A DNA stretch of 64,000 nucleotides from Bin87 sp034420475 (GTDB lineage: Bacteria > Chloroflexota > Dehalococcoidia > Lucifugimonadales > UBA3495). Each line of letters starts with the position of its first letter. The first letter of the stretch is position 1. Shown here piece by piece: positions 25,485 to 33,103 of the stretch. The stretch spans positions 62,001 through 126,000 of the forward strand of contig DAOULH010000004.1 of the NCBI GenBank assembly GCA_034420475.1. The letters run 5' to 3'. Both the position numbers and the translations under genes were made by a program. A model generated the notes under the pieces. The model ran no database searches. It had not been told where the DNA came from and saw only the letters and a program-made list of their open reading frames with translations.

Positions 25485-25913
25485 TCAGCCTTGAGGCTGG
25501 CAAATGGAGCAGAGGCCGCCGATAGTGATGTTGTCCAGGTCGGGCGTAAACCCGAACTCCTGCTGCAAGCGCTGGCTGAATTCCGCCAGGTAGGCGGGGC
25601 TCAGGGTTTGCACCGAATCGCATTCGGAACAGACCATGTGATTGTGGCGATTGTGGTGATCGGCCAGCTCGAAGTGGAGCTTGTTCCCGATCACCACCTC
25701 GGTCACAACGCCGAGGCGCTTGAGCAGCTGCAAAGTGCGGTAGATGGTGGCAAGATCGACGTAGGGGTGCTGCTCCTTGGCCAGGTTCCACACCTCATCA
25801 GCGCCGATGTGGCCGGGCCGGCCGGCCACGATGTCCAGTACGGACAGACGTTGCGGGGTCATCCGGTAGCCTTCGGAGCGCAGGTGCGCCACTGCCGATT
25901 CATGCCCTGACAT
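25485..25913 (-). CDS. Fur-family metal-responsive repressor, probably Zur
   Basis: This is a 142-aa Fur-family DNA-binding repressor. The winged-helix part has GYRMTPQRLSVLDIVA and HIGADEVWNLAKEQHPYVDL with ATIYRTLQLL. The regulatory part has ADHHNRHNHMVCSECDSV and a second CxxC in GLCSICQPQG. The two CxxC pairs form the structural zinc site. The start ATG 25913 was chosen because GGTGG lies seven bases ahead; ATG 25919 is equally possible. It heads the metal-uptake operon, so it most likely represses it when metal is sufficient. Zur is inferred from the neighbours rather than from unique residues. Confidence 0.9.
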   Translation of the reverse strand: MSGHESAVAHLRSEGYRMTPQRLSVLDIVAGRPGHIGADEVWNLAKEQHPYVDLATIYRTLQLLKRLGVVTEVVIGNKLHFELADHHNRHNHMVCSECDSVQTLSPAYLAEFSQRLQQEFGFTPDLDNITIGGLCSICQPQG

Positions 25914-25951
25914 ACGCATACCACCGTTATTGCATGGATTTGCGACAGCCA

Positions 25952-25979
25952 ATTATAGCGTAGCATTCCGTTGTGTCAA
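25952..25979 (-). promoter_or_regulatory. Strong sigma-70-type promoter of the fur-znu operon
   Basis: On the minus strand TTGACA (25974-25979) and TATAAT (25952-25957) are both perfect and separated by 16 bases. The expected start lies about 30 bases before the fur/zur ATG. A metal-responsive operator would be expected to overlap this site, but none was recognised with confidence. Confidence 0.75.
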
Positions 25980-26052
25980 TCGCGGTTGCGATCTCCGCGG
26001 CCGATCACGGGGCAATCGTATACACCCCATGCTTGCGTGCTAGAATTCGGCC

Positions 26053-26646
26053 ATGGTGGCAGTGCAACCCGGACAGCGCGTGGCAGAAGTGACGGCGTCG
26101 CAATCGCAGCGCGTTGAGGCGCAATGCTACCAGGCGCATGCGGCCCCTCCGCTGGGGTCGTTGGTTCGGATCGGGTCGCCTCCGGTTTACGCGGTGGTGC
26201 TGGAAGTCCGACACGAGCCGCTGGACCCCACGCGACCGCTGACCCCCAGGGGCGCGGACCTGGAAACGGAAGACGAGGTGTATGCGGCCAACCCGCAACT
26301 GAGTGCCATTCTGACCACACGGTTTACCGCCGCAATCGTGGGTTATCACGATGGAGCCGGCATCTGCGCCGGTTTGCCGAGCTTGCCGCCCGACCTCCAC
26401 TCCTTCGTGTTCCTTGGCGATGCCGGGGATTTGACAGTTTTCGGCAACGATTTCGGATGGCTGCGGCTGCTATTGTACGAACGCTCACCGGCATCGGACA
26501 CTGCAATCGCCAACTTGTTGCGGCAGGCCGCCAATACCAGGACCGACTCCCGGGGGTTCCTGCTCAACGCGGGAAAGGCGTTGGCGACCGAACTCTCCGG
26601 GGACCCGCCTCGGATGCGAGCCCTGTTGCGCAAGGTGGGCAGATGA
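26053..26646 (+). CDS. HerA-associated protein of unknown function
   Basis: This is a 197-aa soluble protein. The N-terminal half has a strand-rich stretch (GSLVRIGSPPVYAVVLEVRH) that resembles the HAS-barrel found at the start of HerA-type ATPases. The C-terminal half is helical (SDTAIANLLRQAANTRTDS). Its stop overlaps the start of the HerA-like gene, so the two are translated together and probably act together. It is not recognisably the NurA nuclease that usually accompanies HerA. It is divergent from the fur/zur promoter. Confidence 0.7.
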   Translation: MVAVQPGQRVAEVTASQSQRVEAQCYQAHAAPPLGSLVRIGSPPVYAVVLEVRHEPLDPTRPLTPRGADLETEDEVYAANPQLSAILTTRFTAAIVGYHDGAGICAGLPSLPPDLHSFVFLGDAGDLTVFGNDFGWLRLLLYERSPASDTAIANLLRQAANTRTDSRGFLLNAGKALATELSGDPPRMRALLRKVGR

Positions 26647-28349
26647 TGCTGGCTGACGGTTTCGGAGGCAACGGCGCAAGCCCGGCGCAAGCCCGCCGGC
26701 TGGGTCAAGTCGTCGGCGGTTCGCTTTCCCGCGGTTTGGACGTGCGGCTGGACGGTTACGGCGCGAGTGCCGAGGACGTGGCCGTGGGGTCCTTCGTGAC
26801 CATCCAGGGGCGCCGGCAGCGCTACTTCGCCGTGGTGACCGACGTGGAACTTCGGGCCGTTGACGACGGCGTGCGCCATTTTCCGCCGGCGTTCTCCACC
26901 GGCGCTGCCGACGCCGGAGATTTCACCGCAGAGGTTATCGCGGGGACGTTGGCTTACGGGCAACTGTCCGTGATGCCAAGCATGGCCGTCCCGGTTGGAA
27001 GCTCCCCAAACGGAACCGCCGAACAGGCGAAGACCATACCGGAGCATTTCGCCCCGGTCTATGCCGCGTCGCAGGCGGACATCGACGCGGTGTTTCGGGC
27101 ACAGGACGGAGACTTCGCGCTGGGGTCGCCGCAGGGCATGGAAACGTCGCTGGTGCGGCTGGACCTGGCGGCCCTGGCCAACCGGTCGGTGGGCGTGTTC
27201 GGCGCGTCCGGTACAGGCAAAACGTTTTTGGCGCGGATGCTGTTGGCCGGCCTGGTGAAACAAACCCCGGCCGTGTCGCTGGTATTCGACATGGAGAGCG
27301 AGTACGGCTGGCAGGGCCAGGACAACGACCGGGGACGCCAGGTGAAGGGTCTGAAGCAGTTGTTCCCCTCCCGAGTGGTCACCTTCACTCTGGACGAAGC
27401 CAGCAGCCGCCGCCGCGGGGCCACGCCCGACGGCGTCGTAAGCATCGGCTACAACGAGGTAGAGCCGGCGGACATCGAGGTGCTGCGGGAGTCGCTGAAC
27501 CTGTCGGAGGTGGCCGCCTCCACATCGTGGAACGTCGCCCGACACTACCGGGAAAACTGGCTGCGGGAATTCATGGCGCTGAGCGCCGCTGATGTCGGCG
27601 ATCTGGCCGGCGAAATCGGCGTCAACCTCTCGGCCCTGCAAACGCTGCATCGCCGCCTGCTGTCCTGGGAGCGGTTCGGGTTCCTGGCGGAAAATGGGCA
27701 AGGCAGCGCCAGCGCCGGCGGCATCATCGAACAACTGGAGCGCGGCAATCACGTGGTGCTGGAGTTCGGGCAATACGGGCGCAACACCGCCGCCTATGTG
27801 CTGGTCAGCAATCTGCTGACCCGGCGCATCCACGAGACCTGGGTGCGACGCAAGGAGTCGGCAGATGGCGGGCACGGCGACGAACCCCGGCCGCTGGTGA
27901 TCTTCGTCGAGGAAGCCCACAAGTTCCTGACGCCGGACATCGCCTCCCAGACCATTTTCGGCGCCATCGCCCGCGAGTTACGCAAATACAACGTGACGCT
28001 GATGATCGTGGACCAGCGGCCCAGCGGCATCGACTCCGAAGTGATGAGCCAGCTTGGCACCAGGCTTTCCTGCGCGTTGAACGATGACCGGGACATGAAC
28101 GCCGTGTTGATGGGAGCCCGCGACGCCGGGCAACTCCGCAACGTGCTGTCGCGTCTGGACAGCAAGCAGCAGGCGCTGGTATTCGGCCACGCGGTGCCGA
28201 TGCCGGTGGTGGTCCGGCCGCGAGACTACGACGAGGCGTTCTACGCCGATATGGGCGCCGTCTCCGGCGTCTCCGTTGCCGGTGTCATGGGCGAAACGGA
28301 AGCGGAGCGGATGCAGCGCGAGATCGACGAACTGTTCCCGCCGGAATGA
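26643..28349 (+). CDS. HerA-like hexameric ATPase (DUF87)
   Basis: This is a 568-aa HerA/FtsK-superfamily ATPase. A HAS-barrel-like N-terminus (VGSFVTIQGRRQRYFAVVTD) precedes Walker A VFGASGTGKTFLARML, Walker B PLVIFVEEAHKFL, and the motif LMIVDQRPSGIDSEVMSQLG with the conserved QRP and arginine-finger region. HerA proteins are DNA translocases in end resection or in anti-phage systems. The start ATG overlaps the upstream gene's stop; a longer in-frame reading from 26124 would overlap the whole upstream gene and was rejected. No NurA, Sir2 or DUF4297 partner is nearby. Confidence 0.9.
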   Translation: MMLADGFGGNGASPAQARRLGQVVGGSLSRGLDVRLDGYGASAEDVAVGSFVTIQGRRQRYFAVVTDVELRAVDDGVRHFPPAFSTGAADAGDFTAEVIAGTLAYGQLSVMPSMAVPVGSSPNGTAEQAKTIPEHFAPVYAASQADIDAVFRAQDGDFALGSPQGMETSLVRLDLAALANRSVGVFGASGTGKTFLARMLLAGLVKQTPAVSLVFDMESEYGWQGQDNDRGRQVKGLKQLFPSRVVTFTLDEASSRRRGATPDGVVSIGYNEVEPADIEVLRESLNLSEVAASTSWNVARHYRENWLREFMALSAADVGDLAGEIGVNLSALQTLHRRLLSWERFGFLAENGQGSASAGGIIEQLERGNHVVLEFGQYGRNTAAYVLVSNLLTRRIHETWVRRKESADGGHGDEPRPLVIFVEEAHKFLTPDIASQTIFGAIARELRKYNVTLMIVDQRPSGIDSEVMSQLGTRLSCALNDDRDMNAVLMGARDAGQLRNVLSRLDSKQQALVFGHAVPMPVVVRPRDYDEAFYADMGAVSGVSVAGVMGETEAERMQREIDELFPPE

Positions 28350-28391
28350 AGTTCTTTGCATCGATGCACAGGGTGTTCAGGATATTGAATT

Positions 28392-29234
28392 ATGAAAGTT
28401 GTTGAAACTTGTGCAGAGACGGCAGCATCGTGTCGAGAGGTCGAGCGTCCACTGGGCCTGGTGCCGACCATGGGCGCGCTGCACGAGGGGCACCTGTCGC
28501 TGGTCCGACAGGCGCGGGCAGACAGCGAGACCCTGGCGGCGTCGATCTTCGTCAACCCGACCCAGTTCGGTCCCAACGAGGACTTCGCTCGCTACCCGCG
28601 CAGCCTGGAGCGCGACCTGGAGTTGTTGGAGGCACAAGGCACCGACCTGGTATTCGTCCCGCCGCCCCACGAAGTTTACCCGGACGGTTTCGACACCTGG
28701 GTCGAGCCGGGGGCGGTGGCCGAGGGCATGGAGGGCGCGGCGCGGCCGGGCCACTTCCGAGGGGTCGCGACGGTGGTCGCCAAGTTGTTCACGATCATTC
28801 GCCCCGACCGGGCCTACTTCGGCCAGAAAGACGGCCAGCAAGTGGCGGTCATCCGCAAGATGAACGCCGACCTGAACCTGGGCGTCGACGTCGTGACCAT
28901 GCCGACGGTTCGAGAACCGGACGGCCTTGCCCTGAGCAGCCGCAACGCCTACCTGACCTCGGAAGAGCGCGAAACCGCCCCCGCAGTTTACCGGGCCCTA
29001 TGCGCCGCCGAGGACGTATGGCGCCGGGGCGAGCGAGACGCCGGACGCATCCAGCAGGCCGCCCGCAACATCCTGGGACGCGAGACCCTGATCGATGCCG
29101 TGGATTACGTCAGCATCGTGGACGCCGACACCATGCGTCCGTTTGAAACCGTCCCCGACGGCCGGCCGGTGATGATCGCCGTAGCGGTGCGGGTGGGGAC
29201 GGTGCGGCTGATTGATAACGTGGTTTTGACCTGA
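28392..29234 (+). CDS. panC: Pantothenate synthetase
   Basis: This is a 280-aa enzyme that joins pantoate and beta-alanine using ATP, via pantoyl adenylate. The nucleotidyltransferase motifs are GLVPTMGALHEGHLSLV (with the HxGH His pair), SIFVNPTQFGPNEDFARYPR, RPDRAYFGQKDGQQ and REPDGLALSSRNAYL. The length is normal and the start is a conventional ATG. It is 42 bases after the HerA-like gene and is followed by a HicB-like gene. panB and panD are not in the window. Confidence 0.96.
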   Translation: MKVVETCAETAASCREVERPLGLVPTMGALHEGHLSLVRQARADSETLAASIFVNPTQFGPNEDFARYPRSLERDLELLEAQGTDLVFVPPPHEVYPDGFDTWVEPGAVAEGMEGAARPGHFRGVATVVAKLFTIIRPDRAYFGQKDGQQVAVIRKMNADLNLGVDVVTMPTVREPDGLALSSRNAYLTSEERETAPAVYRALCAAEDVWRRGERDAGRIQQAARNILGRETLIDAVDYVSIVDADTMRPFETVPDGRPVMIAVAVRVGTVRLIDNVVLT

Positions 29235-29246
29235 AGGAGGGCGATT

Positions 29247-29462
29247 ATGCCTGACGAAGTGGTTTTTGAAGTTCACGAGGCTGAGGAAGGCGGGTACTAC
29301 GCCGCGGCTGTCGGTTACGACATCATCACCCAGGGAGATTCCTGGGATGAACTGAAGCTCATGGCGCATGACGCCGTGCTGTGCCACTTTGATGATGGAG
29401 TCGTGCCGGGGGCGCTCCGGCTGCACAAGGACGGTAACGGCGGTGCTATCTCGGTGCTGTGA
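29247..29462 (+). CDS. Orphan HicB-like antitoxin-type protein
   Basis: This 71-aa protein matches the short HicB/UPF0150 domain. It has VVFEVHEAEEGGYYAAAVG followed by DIITQGDSWDELKLMAHDAV, a beta-hairpin and a helix as in HicB. No C-terminal DNA-binding domain is present. AAGGAGGG lies five bases before the ATG, 12 bases after panC. The gene normally paired with it, hicA, is not present on either side, so this is an orphan or a HicB-fold protein with another partner. Confidence 0.75.
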   Translation: MPDEVVFEVHEAEEGGYYAAAVGYDIITQGDSWDELKLMAHDAVLCHFDDGVVPGALRLHKDGNGGAISVL

Positions 29463-29487
29463 GGTTGACGGGGGCCAAACATAGATA

Positions 29488-29516
29488 TTGACGGTGTGAA
29501 TGCTATTGGCTAACCT
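29488..29516 (+). promoter_or_regulatory. Possible promoter of the helicase gene
   Basis: TTGACG (29488-29493), a 17-base spacer and TAACCT (29511-29516) lie 38 bases ahead of the helicase start. Confidence 0.45.
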
Positions 29517-29554
29517 TGCCCGGTCGATACTGGCAATCAGGAGGGATGAGTGCA

Positions 29555-32149
29555 ATGTACGAAGCTATTCGCTCAATTTTACATAGCAAGGATTTTTCGA
29601 TCATTGAGGCGTTCAACATCGCTAGCAGCCCAGCGCGTTACGCGGAAATCCCGGCATTCCTGGATGGTACCGTGTTAGGGAGCCATCTCAACCACAACTA
29701 CCCAAGCGGTTTGTGGTCTCACCAATCAAAAGCTCTGGAAATGCTAGGGCGCGGCGATAACGTCGTCATTTCCACTGGCACGGCTTCGGGAAAGAGCCTG
29801 GTGTTCCAGTCGTTAGCATTGCACAAGGTGATCCAAAATCCTTCCACCCGGGTCGTCGTATTTTACCCGCTCAGGGCGTTGGTATCTGACCAGCTTCGCG
29901 GTTGGAAAGAAACTGCGCGGGCGATTGGCCTTGACGAAACCGTGGTGGGGCAGATTGATGGCTCAGTGCCATTCCATGACAGGGATGCCGTTTTGCAAAA
30001 AGCGCGCGTCGTAGTGATGACCCCGGATGTCTGCCACGCATGGCTGATGTCCCGTTTGGCCATGCCGGAAATTCGAAGGTTCGTAGGGGCGCTGTCCACA
30101 GTGATAATGGACGAAGCGCATACCCTAGAAGGCGTTTTTGGGAGCAACTTCGCCTTTCTGCTGCGACGTCTAATGGCTGCCCGCAATTACCTGATCGGTA
30201 GAGATGCCCGCAATCAGACGCTTCAGCTCGTTGCGGCAACTGCGACGATTGCCAACCCAGGAGAGCATATGCGGCAGCTCACTAGTGCAGAGTTCTCTGT
30301 TGTGGATCACGAAGACGACGGTGCCCCACGTTACGAGCGTGTCGTTGCCCATATTGCTTGTGCTGAACATTCTGAACTGCAACTTGCCAACGACTTGCAA
30401 CGCCAAGTGCTATACCATGGTAAGGAGGGCGGGTTCATCACTTTCGTGGATTCCCGTAAAGGCGTTGAAACACTGGCCATCGCCACGCAACAAGATGTCG
30501 ATGATCTTTCCGAAAGTCCAGAAGTTGTCCCGTACCGCTCCGGATATACCGCAGAGGATCGTCAGCACATTGAACGCCAGCTCCAAAATGGTACACGCAG
30601 AGGAGTGGTCTCAACGTCTGCCCTTGAGTTAGGGATAGACTTGCCTCATCTACGTGTTGGATTCAATGTGGGAATGCCAGCAACCCGCAAAGCGTACCGG
30701 CAACGCTTGGGGCGGGTTGGCCGTAGTGGGCCGGGGGCCTTTGTCATCATAGGACCTCCGAATGCCTTCACGCGATATGGCACATCGCTTGAAGAGTATC
30801 ACAGAATGTCAGTGGAACCCTCTTACCTCTATTTGGACAACCGCTTCATGCAATTTGCCCATGGTAGTTGCTTGGCAGTAGAGCGGGAATCATTGGCTGC
30901 GCCATCTGCCCTGCCTCCGATGGTGAATTGGCCGGAGCGATTTGGCGAAATATACGATGCCGCTAAGCCGGGAGGTAATCGTCCTCCGGAATTTGACGCT
31001 ATTACAGAATTGGGTGGCGATACTCCAAAACGGGGATACCCACTGCGCAATGTGGGCGAGTTCAACTATCAAATCAAACGTGGCCGCGATGCTGATAGTT
31101 TCGGCGACGTAAACCAGTCTCAAGCGCTACGGGAATGCTACCCAGGCGGTACGTATTACCATTACTCACAGGCGTATGAGGTCACATCCTGGTTCACGCG
31201 CGGCTTTGAACCATTCATCCAAGTGAAATCCACGCACCCACGTCGCCGAACTCGTCCCCGGATAGCCACTTGGATCAACACCGGTATCACCTCATCCGAT
31301 TTGATAGACGGACATCTCGCCAGGGGTGAAAGCGGCTTGTTGGCTGAATGCCAGATGCAGATTACCGAGCGGGTCGAAGGTTACTTTGACCCTCAAGGCA
31401 ATTATCTCTCGTATCAGGATCTCCAACAGCACAACTCCAATATGCGCCCTCGTTCGCGAAATTTCCGTACCAGCGGCGTTGTCTTCTGCCTTGATGAGGA
31501 GTGGTTCAAAAAGCCGGGAGTAAAGAGCCGATTTGCCGACCGATTACGGGAGGTATTCGCCCATGAATACAGTTTATTGCCCCACGACATCGGTTCCGCA
31601 GCTACCAACGTGTCGGTTCGTAATGCGGACGGCCTAGTGCATCGCGGCGCTTGCATTGCAATATTCGACACTACATACGGCAGCCTGAGGTTCACTGAGA
31701 ATTTGTACCTCCAATTCGGTCAAACATTGGAGCGTTTAGCCGTGGCCGCGGAAGCCGATCCTGACGAGGATCCCGCGGACCTCAAAGACATCGTGGACCT
31801 GATCCGCCAGCGGTTTGATACCTTCACAGCCGGAGCGTTTGTGGGCGACGATTTCTCTAACGACGTTCCCAGCGGCTACCAGCAAGTTTTTGCGGAAGGT
31901 TCTCGCGTGTGCTTCCGAGAACACGGCCAAATCGCAAGGGATGTGGAAATCATAGAGCCTACCATTATGGAAGGACGTCTTATGTACCGAGTGAAAGTGG
32001 AGGGCGGCCCCGGATTGGCTGCGACGCGCAAATGGGTTCCGGCAGATCGCATTGAGCCTTCCGCTGATGCTGACGCTTGGGAATACGTTTGGTGGAACCG
32101 GGCAACAGAAACTTACGAGAATCCGCCAGATGAGGCTGATAATGGCTAA
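29555..32149 (+). CDS. Large DEAD/DEAH-box helicase with DUF1998-like C-terminal region
   Basis: This is an 864-aa superfamily 2 helicase. Q-motif-like LWSHQSKALEML is followed by motif I STGTASGKSLV, motif Ia YPLRALVSDQ, motif II VIMDEAHTLEG, motif III ATATIANP, motif IV ITFVDSRKGVE and motif VI YRQRLGRVGRSG. This arrangement matches the MrfA/Hrq1 group. The C-terminal third has LLPHDIGSAATNVSV and ACIAIFDTTYGSLRFTENLY, resembling the DUF1998/MZB domain but without a Cys zinc cluster. AGGAGGG lies nine bases before ATG 29555; ATG 29546 is possible. It has lower GC than its neighbours and is followed by toxin-antitoxin genes, suggesting transfer. A DNA repair or defence role is likely, but no partner proves it. 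Confidence 0.85.
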   Translation: MYEAIRSILHSKDFSIIEAFNIASSPARYAEIPAFLDGTVLGSHLNHNYPSGLWSHQSKALEMLGRGDNVVISTGTASGKSLVFQSLALHKVIQNPSTRVVVFYPLRALVSDQLRGWKETARAIGLDETVVGQIDGSVPFHDRDAVLQKARVVVMTPDVCHAWLMSRLAMPEIRRFVGALSTVIMDEAHTLEGVFGSNFAFLLRRLMAARNYLIGRDARNQTLQLVAATATIANPGEHMRQLTSAEFSVVDHEDDGAPRYERVVAHIACAEHSELQLANDLQRQVLYHGKEGGFITFVDSRKGVETLAIATQQDVDDLSESPEVVPYRSGYTAEDRQHIERQLQNGTRRGVVSTSALELGIDLPHLRVGFNVGMPATRKAYRQRLGRVGRSGPGAFVIIGPPNAFTRYGTSLEEYHRMSVEPSYLYLDNRFMQFAHGSCLAVERESLAAPSALPPMVNWPERFGEIYDAAKPGGNRPPEFDAITELGGDTPKRGYPLRNVGEFNYQIKRGRDADSFGDVNQSQALRECYPGGTYYHYSQAYEVTSWFTRGFEPFIQVKSTHPRRRTRPRIATWINTGITSSDLIDGHLARGESGLLAECQMQITERVEGYFDPQGNYLSYQDLQQHNSNMRPRSRNFRTSGVVFCLDEEWFKKPGVKSRFADRLREVFAHEYSLLPHDIGSAATNVSVRNADGLVHRGACIAIFDTTYGSLRFTENLYLQFGQTLERLAVAAEADPDEDPADLKDIVDLIRQRFDTFTAGAFVGDDFSNDVPSGYQQVFAEGSRVCFREHGQIARDVEIIEPTIMEGRLMYRVKVEGGPGLAATRKWVPADRIEPSADADAWEYVWWNRATETYENPPDEADNG

Positions 32150-32432
32150 GCGGTTAGAAATCCTGCTGAACGACATGGAGTACGCGGTGATTTGCGACGC
32201 GGCGGAGCGTCGGCAGCTGAGCGTGTCGGAGTGGGTGCGTCAGGCACTGCGCGACGCGCGACAGGCCGAACTCACTGGATCTCAGCCTAAGCGCGATGCT
32301 CAGCGCAACGACCCGGACCGCATTGCGAGAAAATTGCAGGCTTTGGAAAGGGCGGCGCAGTACAATTTTCCTACCGCCGACATTGACCAGATGCTGCAAG
32401 AGATCAAAGACGGGTACATGATGCGACGATGA
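32142..32432 (+). CDS. Ribbon-helix-helix antitoxin-like protein (VapB type)
   Basis: This 96-aa protein begins MAKRLEILLNDMEYAVICDA, followed by AERRQLSVSEWVRQALRDAR, a ribbon-helix-helix DNA-binding domain. The C-terminal part (RIARKLQALERAAQYNFPTA) is the usual toxin-binding tail, followed by DIDQMLQEIKDGY. The start overlaps the helicase stop by eight bases, and the stop overlaps the start of a broken PIN-domain gene. This is the antitoxin of a vapBC-like pair whose toxin is lost. Confidence 0.8.
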   Translation: MAKRLEILLNDMEYAVICDAAERRQLSVSEWVRQALRDARQAELTGSQPKRDAQRNDPDRIARKLQALERAAQYNFPTADIDQMLQEIKDGYMMRR

Positions 32433-32513
32433 TTTTCGTCGATGCAAACGTGCCGATGTACGTCGTCGCGCTCCGCATCATAGCAAGGCCGTTGCTTACA
32501 GCCTAGTCAAAAG
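32429..32513 (+). pseudogene. Remnant of a PIN-domain (VapC-like) toxin
   Basis: ATG 32429 overlaps the antitoxin stop (ATGA). The reading MIFVDANVPMYVV is the start of a PIN domain, with the first catalytic Asp. It stops at 32506 after 25 codons. Inserting one base near 32467 would continue the family-like reading as APHHSKAVAYSLVKSY. The sequence then runs into the opposite-strand gene at 32517. It is therefore frameshifted and truncated, with the remaining catalytic acids missing. Confidence 0.7.
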
Positions 32514-32516
32514 TTA

Positions 32517-32804
32517 TCAACTGGCCGGCGAGCTGATTTCTTGCAACCGCTCCAGTATCCATGTGCGCACCAAGGTTCCGGCATCTACGCCGTTGGCATT
32601 TGCGTGCTTGCAGATTTGCGTAATCGTTTCTCCATCCAACGGTATTTGGAACAGTGACGTCAGATTTGGACTGCCCTGGACGTTGCCGGGATACAATTCA
32701 TCCCAGTAGTCGGCGAAGTCGTGGGTGTCCCAAAACTCGGCTTCCTCTTCCCGCGTGGCGAACTGTGGAATGGGGTCCTTCGGCGAGCCCTGCTTCGCGT
32801 TCAT
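32517..32804 (-). CDS. BrnA/CopG-like antitoxin
   Basis: This 95-aa protein has FATREEEAEFWDTHDFADYW, a segment widespread in BrnA/CopG-type antitoxins. A ribbon-helix-helix-like tail follows: TSLFQIPLDGETITQICKHA then GTLVRTWILERL. AGGAGG precedes the ATG, which overlaps the upstream toxin gene stop (ATGA). The toxin-first order is typical of brnTA. Confidence 0.78.
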   Translation of the reverse strand: MNAKQGSPKDPIPQFATREEEAEFWDTHDFADYWDELYPGNVQGSPNLTSLFQIPLDGETITQICKHANANGVDAGTLVRTWILERLQEISSPAS

Positions 32805-33073
32805 CCCGTATCCTCCTGGTAGCGCCGGCGTTCCCGGCGACTGGCTGGGCGGGCTGTTACGACGTAATATACCCCGACGCCCTGCGGCTCGACGACAACT
32901 GCCAGTATGCGGTTCTCGTTGGTCGAGCCGACAAGCAGAATCCGCCCGGCGTAGCTCTGACAGTGTACGAATGTTCCGGCGCAGACTTCTTCGACCTCTT
33001 GCAAGGTGACGCCGTGTCGTCCAATGTGTTGGACGTTCCATGGATCCCAGATTAGGCGGTCAATCGGTTCCAT
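32801..33073 (-). CDS. BrnT-like toxin
   Basis: This 90-aa protein matches the BrnT/RelE-fold pattern: RLIWDPWNVQHIGRHGVTLQ then EVEEVCAGTF, followed by RILLVGSTNENRILAVVVEP and YYVVTARPASRRERRRY. The WDxxN..H..RHG and TARPASRRER stretches are the conserved family elements, and the final Arg/Tyr group is the likely RNA-cleaving site. It is followed by the antitoxin gene at overlapping coordinates. The pair lies beside the broken vapBC remnant. Confidence 0.8.
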   Translation of the reverse strand: MEPIDRLIWDPWNVQHIGRHGVTLQEVEEVCAGTFVHCQSYAGRILLVGSTNENRILAVVVEPQGVGVYYVVTARPASRRERRRYQEDTG

Positions 33074-33103
33074 TTCGATACAGGTTACCCACTGTATCTA
33101 CGA

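Noticed and set aside
26124..28349. A longer HerA reading starting at 26124
   Set aside because: It would overlap almost the whole upstream gene. The shorter start at 26643 has the usual N-terminal barrel and overlaps by four bases.
29555..32149. DISARM-type helicase (DrmA)
   Set aside because: No methyltransferase, DrmB or phospholipase-D gene lies nearby, and the motif pattern fits the MrfA/Hrq1 group better.
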